Source of the DNA: Streptomyces antioxidans
GTDB taxonomy: Bacteria > Actinomycetota > Actinomycetes > Streptomycetales > Streptomycetaceae
Direction: 5' to 3'
Length of the DNA stretch: 64,000 nt
NCBI RefSeq assembly: GCF_000968685.2
Contig: NZ_LAKD02000047.1
Span: 1 to 64,000, forward strand
Shown here: positions 10,276 through 18,070 of the stretch, one piece after another
How positions within the stretch are numbered: position 1 is the first letter of the stretch
Layout of the letters: every line of letters starts with the position of its first letter
The notes under the pieces: generated by a model
Databases searched by the model: none
What the model saw: only the letters and a program-made list of their open reading frames with translations
Told to the model about the DNA's origin: nothing
Made by a program: the position numbers and the translations under genes

Positions 10276-11352
10276 TCAGCACCGGCCCGTGGGCGCGGAC
10301 AGCTCACACACGTTGTCGGTGAAGGTGTTGTCGGGGCCCTTGTCCCGGTCGGCGAGGTCGGCGGGCTTGTTGCCGCTCAGCACGTTCCGGCTGATGGCGT
10401 TCTTGGCGTTGGGGGCGCCGACGGCGCTGGTGTAGAGCACGATCCCGCCGGACATGGGCGAGGTGCCCGCGTTGCCGTTCACCTGGTTGCCCGTCACCCG
10501 GGTGCCCTCGGTGCCGGTGAGCACGATGCCGGCGCCCTGGATGAAGGGGAGCCGGTCGGTGGCCTCGCAGTAGGCGTTGTTCTCGTAGACGGAGTTGTGG
10601 CGGACGTTCAGGTCCCCGGCGCGCGGGGTCGACTCGTCGCCGACGATGAACACCCCGGCGCAGTTGGCGGTGATGCTGTTCCCCTCGACCGAGAGGTCGC
10701 GCAGCCGGCGGACCACCACACCGGTGCGGTTGCCGCTGAGCTGGTTTCCGGCCACCAGGGTGCCCAGGGCGTCGGTGGCGCCGCCCTCGGCGTCCATGGT
10801 GTTGGCGAGGAAGACGCCGGACTGCTTGTTGCTCCGCGAGACGTTGTCGACGAAGGTGCCGCGGGTGGACACCTCCTGGCCCATGCCCTGCTGGCCGTTG
10901 TCCTCGGCGGTGGTGTTCCGTACGGTCATCCGGTCGGTGCCGTAGCCCCAGATGCCGTTCTTGGGGAAGCCGGTGACCTTCAGTGAGCCGATCCGGACAT
11001 CCGAGACGGGGTCTTCGGCCGTCCCGGTGACGCAGATGCCGTGCCCGGCCTTGCCGCAGGCGTTGGCCGACGGCTTCGCGGCCGGGGAGAGCACGGTGGA
11101 CTCGCCCGCACCGGTCAGGGTCAGCCGGTCGGTGGTGATCTGGATGTTCTCCCGGTAGGTGCCGGGCCGGATCTCGATGGTGTCGCCCGGCTCGGCGGCG
11201 TCCACGGCGGCCTGGATGGACTGGCCGGGCTTGACCACGTGGCGGGTCGCGGCCTGGTCGACCGGGGCGGCGTGGGCCGCGGGGAGCTGGGCGAGTTCGA
11301 TGATGAGTACGGCCGTCAGGCCCGCTAGGTGGCGAAGTCTAGGTGTGCGCAT
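10276..11352 (-). CDS. Secreted right-handed parallel beta-helix protein
   Basis: 358 aa exported protein. An N-terminal signal peptide of about 28 residues ends in AAHA, followed by a typical beta-helix opening (VVKPGQSIQAAVDAAEPGDTI). The body consists of repeated strands rich in N/G turns (GNQLSGNRTG, GNSITANCAG, RHNSVYENN, GNQVNGNAGT), the signature of pectate-lyase/NosD-like right-handed beta-helices. I see no clear catalytic residues, so carbohydrate binding or lysis is only possible. The ATG at 11352 is chosen because it starts the signal peptide; no good ribosome-binding site is visible, and a GTG at 11400 is the alternative. It is followed closely by the methyltransferase gene. Confidence 0.82.
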   Translation of the reverse strand: MRTPRLRHLAGLTAVLIIELAQLPAAHAAPVDQAATRHVVKPGQSIQAAVDAAEPGDTIEIRPGTYRENIQITTDRLTLTGAGESTVLSPAAKPSANACGKAGHGICVTGTAEDPVSDVRIGSLKVTGFPKNGIWGYGTDRMTVRNTTAEDNGQQGMGQEVSTRGTFVDNVSRSNKQSGVFLANTMDAEGGATDALGTLVAGNQLSGNRTGVVVRRLRDLSVEGNSITANCAGVFIVGDESTPRAGDLNVRHNSVYENNAYCEATDRLPFIQGAGIVLTGTEGTRVTGNQVNGNAGTSPMSGGIVLYTSAVGAPNAKNAISRNVLSGNKPADLADRDKGPDNTFTDNVCELSAPTGRC

Positions 11353-11380
11353 GAAAAGGAAGCTAGGTGCGCTCCGCACC

Positions 11381-11416
11381 ACTCGCCACTTATGTTCCAC
11401 TCGTCACTTATGCTCC
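11381..11416. repeat. Two 18 bp direct repeats upstream of the beta-helix gene
   Basis: ACTCGCCACTTATGTTCC (11381-11398) is followed at once by ACTCGTCACTTATGCTCC (11399-11416), two mismatches in 18. They sit about 30-65 bp upstream of the beta-helix start, where a regulator could bind. There is no coding role if the start is 11352. Confidence 0.7.
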
Positions 11417-11460
11417 GCGTTACCCCACTTGGCGGTCTGGTGGACCGGCCGGAGGCCCGC

Positions 11461-12702
11461 CTATTCGAGCACCCGGGACGCCCCGACCGGCAGGTCCCAC
11501 AGCTCCTCGCGCGGACGCCCGGTGGCCTCCCAGGCCGCGCGGATCCGGTGCAGCGGCTCCAGGGGCGGCTCGGCCGCGAGCAGGAAGGTGGACCAGTGCA
11601 TGGGCGCCAGCACCCGCGCCCCCAGGTCCAGATGTGCCCGTACGGCCTCCTCCGGATCGGTGTGCACCCCGCTCAGCATCCAGCGCGGCTCGTACGCGCC
11701 GATGGGCAGCAGCGCGATGTCGATGCCCGGGTAGCGGCGGCCGATCTGCTGGAACCAGTGGCCGTAGCCGGTGTCCCCGGCGAAGTACACCCGCCGTCCG
11801 CCGGGCGCGGTGATGACCCATCCGCCCCACAGCGAGCGGCAGGTGTCGGTGAGGGTGCGCTTGCTCCAGTGGTGGGCCGGGACGAAGTCGAAGCGGACCG
11901 GGCCGTCCTCGCCGGGCAGTTCGGCCGCCTCCCACCAGTCCAGCTCGGTCACCCGGGTGAATCCGCGCGCCCGGAACCAGCGGGCGACCCCGGCGGGCAC
12001 GAAGACGGGCGTGGCCTTCGGCAGCCGCTTGACCGTGGGCGCGTCCAGATGGTCGTAGTGGTTGTGGCTGATGACGACCGCGTCCACGGGCGGCAGGTCC
12101 TCCCAGCGCACCCCCACCGGAGTGACCCGGGCCGGGGTGCCGAGGATCTTGCGGGACCAGACCGGGTCGGTGAGCACGGTGAGCCCGCCGGTCCGCACCA
12201 CCCAACTGGCGTGCCCGGCCCAGGTGAGCGCCGTCCGGCCGGGGCCGATGAGCGGTAGCGGCCCCGGTTCGAAGGGCAGCTCGGGGATCTCGCGGAGCGT
12301 CTCCACGGGCGGTCTGAGCCGTCCCTCCCGGGCCAGCCGGGCCAGCGCCCGCACCCCCGGCAGCGGGGAGGTGAGCCGGTCGGCGAACGACGGCGGCCAG
12401 CTGCGGATCTCACCGGGCGGACGCGGGGTCCCCGGCCCGGGGACGGTGGGTTCGGGAGCGGTGGGTTCGGGAGCGGTCGGCGCGGTGCCACCCGGCCCGG
12501 TACCGGCTGGTCCGGCGCCGTCCGGTCCGGGAGCGCCCGGCTGGGCGCCGTCCGGGCCCGTGCCGTCCGGGGCGGGGGCTCCCGGCTCAGGGGTGGTGGC
12601 CGGGGCCAGCCGGGGCCGGGCGGCGGCGCCGGGGCGGGTTCGGCGGCGCCCGGCCGGTTCCACCGGTTCCGCCTGCTCGGCGTGGTCGGCGTGGTCGGTC
12701 AT
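11461..12702 (-). CDS. MBL-fold metallo-hydrolase, NAPE-PLD/UlaG-like
   Basis: 413 aa. Residues 1-100 are a low-complexity Pro/Gly/Ala-rich extension with PEPT and GPDG repeats, probably disordered. From about 150 on it is a metallo-beta-lactamase fold: WAGHASWVV, the di-metal motif SHNHYDHLD, FAGDTGYG and a late MHWSTF histidine. This arrangement matches the N-acyl-phosphatidylethanolamine phospholipase D/UlaG-like group (lactamase_B_2); the substrate cannot be told from sequence. The start is the ATG at 12702 behind AAGGGAGC. It lies in the same direction as the aminotransferase-fold gene, 89 bp downstream of it. Confidence 0.83.
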   Translation of the reverse strand: MTDHADHAEQAEPVEPAGRRRTRPGAAARPRLAPATTPEPGAPAPDGTGPDGAQPGAPGPDGAGPAGTGPGGTAPTAPEPTAPEPTVPGPGTPRPPGEIRSWPPSFADRLTSPLPGVRALARLAREGRLRPPVETLREIPELPFEPGPLPLIGPGRTALTWAGHASWVVRTGGLTVLTDPVWSRKILGTPARVTPVGVRWEDLPPVDAVVISHNHYDHLDAPTVKRLPKATPVFVPAGVARWFRARGFTRVTELDWWEAAELPGEDGPVRFDFVPAHHWSKRTLTDTCRSLWGGWVITAPGGRRVYFAGDTGYGHWFQQIGRRYPGIDIALLPIGAYEPRWMLSGVHTDPEEAVRAHLDLGARVLAPMHWSTFLLAAEPPLEPLHRIRAAWEATGRPREELWDLPVGASRVLE

Positions 12703-12791
12703 GGCCTGGCTCCCTTCCGTATCTGAGCCGTGTCCGGGCCGGACCTTCGGTGCCGGCGCGTCATGGGGTCCGTGGCTGGGTCCGGGGCGGC

Positions 12792-14015
12792 TCAGGTCAC
12801 CGGACCGCCTTCGATCAGGTCGCGGAAGGCCGCCTCGAAGGCGTCCAACGCCGTGGCCACATGGGGCAGTCGCAGCGGATCCGGCGTCTGGAGCGCCCGT
12901 AGCCGCGACTCCTCCGCCGGGCCGAGCAGCGGCAGGGTCGCCACCCGGATCCGCAGGGTGTGCGGGGGGTCGCCGAAGCGGTGGCCCCCGGCCACGCTCG
13001 GGCCGAGCCGCCGCACCAGCTCACGCTCGAGCTCCACCGAGTCGGTGACGCCACGGGCGGCGAGCACCCCGCGCAGCTCGTCCAGGTCCGCGTACAGGTG
13101 GCGACCGGCCTGGGGCGGGCGGGCCAGCGCCCCCGCGGCGGTCAGCGCGCGATAGGCGGCCGCGGCCACGGCCCCGTGCGCCCGGGCGGCGGCGGCCATC
13201 CGGTCCCTGACCGGCTCGGGTTCCTCAAGGGCGTACGCGGTGGCCGCCGCGATGGGTCCGGGCAGCACGGAGCGTACGGCGGTGAGCAGCGACAGCACCC
13301 GGCCGCGCAGCTCCGCACCGCGCTCGGTCGCGGGGAACCGGGCGATCGCGGCGGGCCAGCCCGCCGGGGTGAAGGCGCCCGCCAGGTCGCAGAGCACGAT
13401 CGTGTTCTCGGGGGACATCTCGGCGGGGCTGAGCAGCACCGTGCCCTGCGGATGGTGGACGGTGTCCCGCCAGGTCTCATCGCTGACGATCAGCAGCCCC
13501 TCGGCCACGGCCGCCTCGCACACCTCGTGCAGCAGCTCGGGCGGGGCCACGGTGCCGGTGGGATCGTCGGCCGCCGACAGCAGCAGTACCCGGGGCGCCC
13601 CGCCCTCGGCGCGGATCCTGCGGACGATCTCCAGCAGCGCGAACGGATCGGGCAGCCCACCGCATTCGGCCGGGACCGGCGCGTGGTGGGCACGCCGGTT
13701 CACCAGCCGCACCAGCGGCTCGTACCAGGCGGCGCAGGGGCGGGGCAGCAGCACATCACCGCCGGGGGCCGAGGCGAGCAGCGCCAGCAGCAGCGGTTCG
13801 GCGCCCGGCGCGACCACGACGTGCTCGGGGTCGGTCCACAGCCCGCGCCGCGACCAGTAGCCGCAGGCCGCCGAGCGCAGCCCGGCCGAGCCGCCGACCG
13901 GCTCCGGCGCGGTGTGTCCGGCCGCCGCGGCGAAGCTGGCGAGCAGCTCCGGGACGACCGGCAGTCCGCCGTCCTCCCGGTCCGCCGGTGCCGGGGCGGT
14001 CCACTGCCGCTGCAT
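12792..14015 (-). CDS. Aminotransferase class I/II-fold protein lacking the PLP lysine
   Basis: 407 aa fold-type I aminotransferase homologue. Family landmarks are visible but altered: DDPTGT replaces NPTGT and SDETW replaces SDEIY. The segment corresponding to SxSKxF reads DLAGAF, so residue 213 is Gly where the Schiff-base lysine should be. The C-terminal LRIRVAT retains a possible carboxylate-binding Arg. It is therefore probably not a normal transaminase and may be a binding or regulatory pseudo-enzyme. The start is the ATG at 14015, with GGAGG about 10 nt upstream; the open frame upstream to 14216 overlaps the divergent hemerythrin gene and is rejected. Confidence 0.75.
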   Translation of the reverse strand: MQRQWTAPAPADREDGGLPVVPELLASFAAAAGHTAPEPVGGSAGLRSAACGYWSRRGLWTDPEHVVVAPGAEPLLLALLASAPGGDVLLPRPCAAWYEPLVRLVNRRAHHAPVPAECGGLPDPFALLEIVRRIRAEGGAPRVLLLSAADDPTGTVAPPELLHEVCEAAVAEGLLIVSDETWRDTVHHPQGTVLLSPAEMSPENTIVLCDLAGAFTPAGWPAAIARFPATERGAELRGRVLSLLTAVRSVLPGPIAAATAYALEEPEPVRDRMAAAARAHGAVAAAAYRALTAAGALARPPQAGRHLYADLDELRGVLAARGVTDSVELERELVRRLGPSVAGGHRFGDPPHTLRIRVATLPLLGPAEESRLRALQTPDPLRLPHVATALDAFEAAFRDLIEGGPVT

Positions 14016-14121
14016 TCCGTCCACACCTCCGCCCGTGTCCGGCGCGTCACCGCCCACGTATGTCCACCTTCGCAGATCTCCGGCGCCGTTTCGCGTAAGG
14101 GACCCGGGGCACCCGGGCGCC

Positions 14122-14664
14122 ATGACATCGATGCCGGAGCCACCCGATGTGGTGGACCTGCTCACCGCGGACCACCGCACGGTGCGCGACCTCTTCGAGG
14201 GGTACCGCGCCACCACCGACCCCGAACAGCGGCGGCAGCTGGTCGACCGGATGACGGTGGAGGTGGTGCGGCACTCGGTGGCCGAGGAGGTCCATCTCTA
14301 TCCCACGGTCCGCAAGGCGCTGCCGAACGGCGACCGGATCGCCGACGAGGAGATCGAGGAGCTGACCGAGGCCGAGCGGATCCTGTCCGACCTGGACGCC
14401 GTGGACCCCCGGGACCGGCGGTTCGACCCGCTGGTCCGGGAGCTGATGGAGGTGGTGTCCATGCATATCCGCGGCGAGGAGGACCTGGTCTTCCCCGAGC
14501 TGCGGGAGCGGCTCACCCCCGAGGAGCGGATGGCGCTCGGCCTGCGGGTCGGCGAGGCGGCGGCCGCGGCGCAGGGCGTGCCCCCGGTCAGCCCGGAGGG
14601 TCCCGGTCCGGGCCGGACGCTGGCCGATCGGGTCCGGGAGCAGCTGACCGGCCGAACTCGATGA
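14122..14664 (+). CDS. Hemerythrin HHE-domain protein
   Basis: 180 aa protein with a four-helix hemerythrin-like domain that would hold a di-iron centre and bind O2, NO or reactive species. Ligand-type residues appear in TADHRTVRD, RHSVAEEVHLYP and MHIRGEEDLVFPEL, in the order H, H..E, H..E. The C terminus is a Gly/Pro-rich tail. The start is the ATG at 14122. A possible sigma-B-like pair (GTTT at 14088, GGGCAC at 14107) lies very close, implying a near-leaderless mRNA. The 3' end overlaps the convergent ANTAR gene by 77 nt. Confidence 0.88.
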   Translation: MTSMPEPPDVVDLLTADHRTVRDLFEGYRATTDPEQRRQLVDRMTVEVVRHSVAEEVHLYPTVRKALPNGDRIADEEIEELTEAERILSDLDAVDPRDRRFDPLVRELMEVVSMHIRGEEDLVFPELRERLTPEERMALGLRVGEAAAAAQGVPPVSPEGPGPGRTLADRVREQLTGRTR

Positions 14665-15388
14665 GGTTCTTCTCCAGGCCCCGGCCGCGGGTGCGCACCA
14701 CCGTCTCGGCGAGCTCCGCCAGCTTGCGGTTGGTCCGCTGGGAGAGCTGGCGCAGCAGGTCGAACGCCTGGTCCGGGTCGCAACCCAGGACGTACATGAC
14801 GATTCCGCAAGCCTGGTCCACCACCGGACGGCGGCGCAGCGCCGTGTCCAGCTGGTCGACCTGGACCAGGGCGGCGCGGTAGAGCCGGTCCCGGGCCAGG
14901 CTCTCGATGGCCAGGTCGCCGAGCAGCCCGGTGGCGCCCTGGGCGGCCCTCCGCAGCGGCCCCGGGCGCAGCCCGTAGACCGAGACGGCCACGGTGAGCC
15001 CGTCGCAGGCGAACGGCAGGGCGGCGGAGGACCGCACGCCCGCGTCCAGCGCCCGGGCCCGGTAGCGCGGCCAGCGGTCGTCGTGGAGCAGATCGTCGGC
15101 GCCCGCCGGGCGGCCGGTGTCCAGTGCCGCGAGGATCGGGCCCTCCCCCGCCCTGAGCTGGACCGACACCAGCGCGGAGAGATCGGGGTGGGTGGCCGCC
15201 GTGGTCCGGTCGGCGTCCACGGAGCCGGGGGGCTCCTCGGCGAGTACGGCGGTGGCCGTGGCCCCGCAGCTCTCGGGCGTGCCCGCGGCGGCCTGCTCGG
15301 CCAGTTCGGCCAGACCGCGTCCGAGGGAGGGTGCGTCGGTCTGGAACGCCGCGCGGATGGGCATACGGTCGGGCGCCACCGGGTCCAC
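14588..15388 (-). CDS. GAF-ANTAR RNA-binding antiterminator regulator
   Basis: 266 aa signal-transduction protein. The N-terminal half is a GAF-like sensor (residues about 15-165), followed by an ANTAR domain: RDRLYRAALVQVDQLDTAL, VVDQACGIVMYVLG and AFDLLRQLSQRTNRKL. ANTAR domains bind paired hairpins in nascent RNA and prevent termination. The start is the GTG at 15388, where GGAG lies 8 nt upstream; an ATG at 15364 has no ribosome-binding site. It is divergent from a PAS/GAF sensor gene, and its last 77 nt overlap the hemerythrin gene. Confidence 0.85.
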   Translation of the reverse strand: MDPVAPDRMPIRAAFQTDAPSLGRGLAELAEQAAAGTPESCGATATAVLAEEPPGSVDADRTTAATHPDLSALVSVQLRAGEGPILAALDTGRPAGADDLLHDDRWPRYRARALDAGVRSSAALPFACDGLTVAVSVYGLRPGPLRRAAQGATGLLGDLAIESLARDRLYRAALVQVDQLDTALRRRPVVDQACGIVMYVLGCDPDQAFDLLRQLSQRTNRKLAELAETVVRTRGRGLEKNLIEFGRSAAPGPDRPASGPDRDPPG

Positions 15389-15519
15389 TCCTTTCGCTCC
15401 GGTCGATGTGCTGTCCGGCCCCGTCCTTCCGGGGCCGCGATTTTTGCGGGTGTCCACGTCCTTGAGGGGAAAACACCACCCGTGCGACCCCGCGCACGCG
15501 GGCAGGCTACGGTGTGCCC

Positions 15520-16713
15520 ATGCCAGACGCACAGGGGTTTGGTGCGGAGTTCACAGACTTCCGCAGACGCGTTGACGAATTGCGGACCGCGCGGGCGCTG
15601 CCCTCGCAGGAGCGGTCGTCCCTGCTGGACGCCGCTCTCTTCGAACTCCAGCATGTGGTGGATGTGCTGTGGCCACGGTACGAGGAGCTGACGGCCGCCT
15701 CGTCCCGGACCCCCGGCGGCGGCCGGGGCGACCCGCAGGAGCAGCAGCTGCTGCGGGCGCTGTTCCAGCGGCTGCCGATCGCCACGGTGCTGCTGGACCG
15801 GAATGCCGTGGTGCGGCGGATGAACTTCACCGCCACCCAGCTGTTCCGCACCCGGGCCGGATACGCCACCGGGCGCCCGCTCACCGCCGCGCTCCGGCGC
15901 GACGGGCAGGCGGCGCTGCGGTCGCAGGTCGCCGCGGTGGCGCGCGGTGAGGGCGACCGCAGTCTGACGGTGTGGCTGTCGCAGCCGCCCGTCCACGGCG
16001 AGGTGCGGGTCACCCTGGCCGCGCTGCGCCCGCCGGGCGAGCCGCACCCGGCGGTGCTTGCGGCGTTCCAGCCCGGGGTGGCCGAGCCGTCGGGGGGCGA
16101 GGGGACGGCAGGGGCGTGGGCCCAGGAGTCGCGGCCGGATCTGGGCGAGGTGTCCCGCCATGCCGAGCTGCTTGACCTGGTGGACGACATGGCGGCGGCG
16201 CTGCTGGAGGCGGGCCCGGCCGGGGGCGGTCCGGAGGCGGTGCTCGCGGCGGCGGCGGAGGTGCTGCACGGCCGGTTCGCGGACTGGGTGATCGCCGACC
16301 TGGCCCCGGAGGACGGCCCCGGCAACCCGCGCCGGGCGTTGGCCCTCGGCCCGCGGGACGCGGCGGGCGACCGTACGGCATCGGTGGCCGAGCAGGACCC
16401 GGCCGACTGCCCCCTGGTGGTGGACGCGCTGTACGACGGGGCCTCCGCGCTGCGGGTGGGCCCGATCGACGCCGACGCCTTCGGGCGGGACGCGACGGGC
16501 GCTCCGGTGCTGGTGCGGGAGGAGGTCACCTCGCTGCTGTGTCTGCCCCTGCGCGCCGGTGCGGGCCCGGTCCTGGGGGCGCTCACACTCTTCCGTACGG
16601 GCGGGCGCGGGGCCTTCGAGATGGCGGAGGCGGGGGTGGCGGACCGGATCTCCCGCCATATCGCCCTGGCCATGGCGCACCCGGCCGAGCGCGCCCCGGC
16701 CCCCGGGGCGTGA
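15520..16713 (+). CDS. PAS/GAF-domain sensory protein
   Basis: 397 aa soluble sensor-like protein. After a helical N terminus, residues ~70-190 resemble a PAS domain (FQRLPIATVLLDRNAVVRRMN), and residues ~220-385 a GAF domain ending in LPLRAGAGPVLGALTLF. No kinase, phosphatase or DNA-binding domain follows, so it must act through a partner. It is divergent from the GAF-ANTAR gene (131 bp between starts), which could be that partner. The start is ATG at 15520; an in-frame GTG at 15514 is possible. A 13 bp stem terminator follows. Confidence 0.75.
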   Translation: MPDAQGFGAEFTDFRRRVDELRTARALPSQERSSLLDAALFELQHVVDVLWPRYEELTAASSRTPGGGRGDPQEQQLLRALFQRLPIATVLLDRNAVVRRMNFTATQLFRTRAGYATGRPLTAALRRDGQAALRSQVAAVARGEGDRSLTVWLSQPPVHGEVRVTLAALRPPGEPHPAVLAAFQPGVAEPSGGEGTAGAWAQESRPDLGEVSRHAELLDLVDDMAAALLEAGPAGGGPEAVLAAAAEVLHGRFADWVIADLAPEDGPGNPRRALALGPRDAAGDRTASVAEQDPADCPLVVDALYDGASALRVGPIDADAFGRDATGAPVLVREEVTSLLCLPLRAGAGPVLGALTLFRTGGRGAFEMAEAGVADRISRHIALAMAHPAERAPAPGA

Positions 16714-16738
16714 GTCAGCCCGGGCCCGCGGTCAGGCG

Positions 16739-16778
16739 ACACCCGCGCCCGCCTGTCCGCCCGGCCGGGCGCGGGTGT
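16739..16778 (+). terminator. Hairpin terminator after the PAS/GAF gene
   Basis: Perfect 13 bp stem ACACCCGCGCCCG (16739-16751) with CGGGCGCGGGTGT (16766-16778), 14 nt loop, starting 26 bp after the stop codon. The rest of the gap to 17057 holds no gene. It carries the sigma-B-like promoter described separately. Confidence 0.75.
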
Positions 16779-16993
16779 GGCTCCGCGGATGGCTGAGGTG
16801 GGCTCGGGGATGTGCTCGTACGGACGTCATATGCCGTACCTCCCTTGAGCTGTCGTCGGTCTCACCACGGGGGCAAAATCGAACGAAGAGGGCGATCCGG
16901 TGGTCACACCTGTGGCGGCCGGGCCGCTCCCGTGGCGTGCCTCCGGGCCGAAGCACAGAGTTCGCCTGCCCCTCCCCGGCCCGGTCAAACGAG

Positions 16994-17018
16994 GTTTCCT
17001 TCCCCGGGCCCCGGTTAC
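16994..17018 (+). promoter_or_regulatory. Sigma-B-like promoter for the oxidoreductase/TPP gene pair
   Basis: GTTT (16994-16997), a 15 nt spacer and GGTTAC (17013-17018), close to the Streptomyces sigma-B consensus GNNT-N14-16-GGGTAC/T. It lies 40 bp before the start of the F420-type oxidoreductase gene at 17058. Confidence 0.5.
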
Positions 17019-17057
17019 CCGTCGCATCTGCCGCAATCCGCGCTCGAGGAGGGCCCC

Positions 17058-18023
17058 ATGACCGACTACGGCTACTTCCTGGCCGCGGAAGAGCACGGGC
17101 CCGCGGACCTCGTCGAGCAGGCGCGGATGGCGGAGCAGGCCGGTTTCAGCCATCTGTGGATCTCGGACCACTACCACCCGTGGAATGACGCCCAGGGCCA
17201 GAGCTCGTTCGTCTGGTCGGTGATCGGCGCCCTCGCGCAGGCCACCAGCCTGCCCGTGCAGACCGCGGTGACCTGCCCCATCATCCGCGTCCACCCGGCC
17301 ATCGTGGCCCAGGCCGCCGCGACCAGCGCGGTGCTGCTCGATGGCCGCTTCCGGCTGGGCGTGGGCAGCGGCGAGGCGCTGAACGAACATGTGCTGGGCG
17401 ACCGCTGGCCGCCCGCGCCGATCCGGCTGGAGATGCTGGAGGAGGCCGTGATGGTGATGCGCCAGCTCTTCGAGGGGCGCCGGGTCACCCATCACGGCAA
17501 GCACTACACGGTGGAGAACGCCCGGCTGTACACACTGCCCCAGGAGCCGGTGCCCATCGATATCGCGGCCTTCGGATCGGCCGCCGCCGCGCTGGCCGGA
17601 CGGGTCGGCGACGGCTTCATCACGATGACCCCGGACGCGGAGCTGGTGGCGCGGTTCCGGCGGGGCAGCGGCGCCGGGGGCAACAGCAAGACGGCCAGCG
17701 GCGGGCTGAAGGTGGCGTACGGCCCGGACCCCGACGAGGCGCTGCGCACCGCCCACCGGCTGTGGCCGACCGAGGGGCTGCCCGGTGAGGTGCTGTCGAC
17801 GCTGACCACCCCGGGCCAGTTCGAGCAGGCCGCCCAGCTCGTCACCGCCGAGCGCATCGCCGGGGAAGTGCTCTGCGGGGATGACGCGGAGGCGCATGTG
17901 GCGGCGCTGAACGCGTACGCGGAGGCCGGATTCGACACCGTCTACGTCAATCAGATCGGCCCCGACCAGCGCGGCTTCTTCGACTTCTACCGCACCAAGG
18001 TGCTGCCGCAGGTGGCCGGTTGA
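17058..18023 (+). CDS. F420-dependent LLM-class oxidoreductase
   Basis: 321 aa luciferase-like (TIM-barrel) oxidoreductase of the F420-dependent glucose-6-phosphate-dehydrogenase-related family. Segments seen: GYFLAAEEHGP at the N terminus, FSHLWISDHYHPWND, the FMN/F420-site stretch RFRLGVGSGEALNEH and the C-terminal QIGPDQRGFFDFY. The substrate is unknown. The start is the ATG at 17058 behind GAGGAGGG; the frame is open much further upstream but without coding character. It is followed 47 bp later by a TPP enzyme gene in the same direction, and both probably belong to a stress-induced unit. Confidence 0.87.
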   Translation: MTDYGYFLAAEEHGPADLVEQARMAEQAGFSHLWISDHYHPWNDAQGQSSFVWSVIGALAQATSLPVQTAVTCPIIRVHPAIVAQAAATSAVLLDGRFRLGVGSGEALNEHVLGDRWPPAPIRLEMLEEAVMVMRQLFEGRRVTHHGKHYTVENARLYTLPQEPVPIDIAAFGSAAAALAGRVGDGFITMTPDAELVARFRRGSGAGGNSKTASGGLKVAYGPDPDEALRTAHRLWPTEGLPGEVLSTLTTPGQFEQAAQLVTAERIAGEVLCGDDAEAHVAALNAYAEAGFDTVYVNQIGPDQRGFFDFYRTKVLPQVAG

Positions 18024-18070
18024 CAGCGATCGCCGGGAAGGGCGACCGCCGAGAGGAGCGATGACCCACC

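Noticed and set aside
14047-16680. 877-codon minus-strand frame spanning three genes
   Set aside because: Overlaps the hemerythrin, ANTAR and PAS/GAF genes, which all have recognisable domains. The product is Arg/Pro-rich noise.
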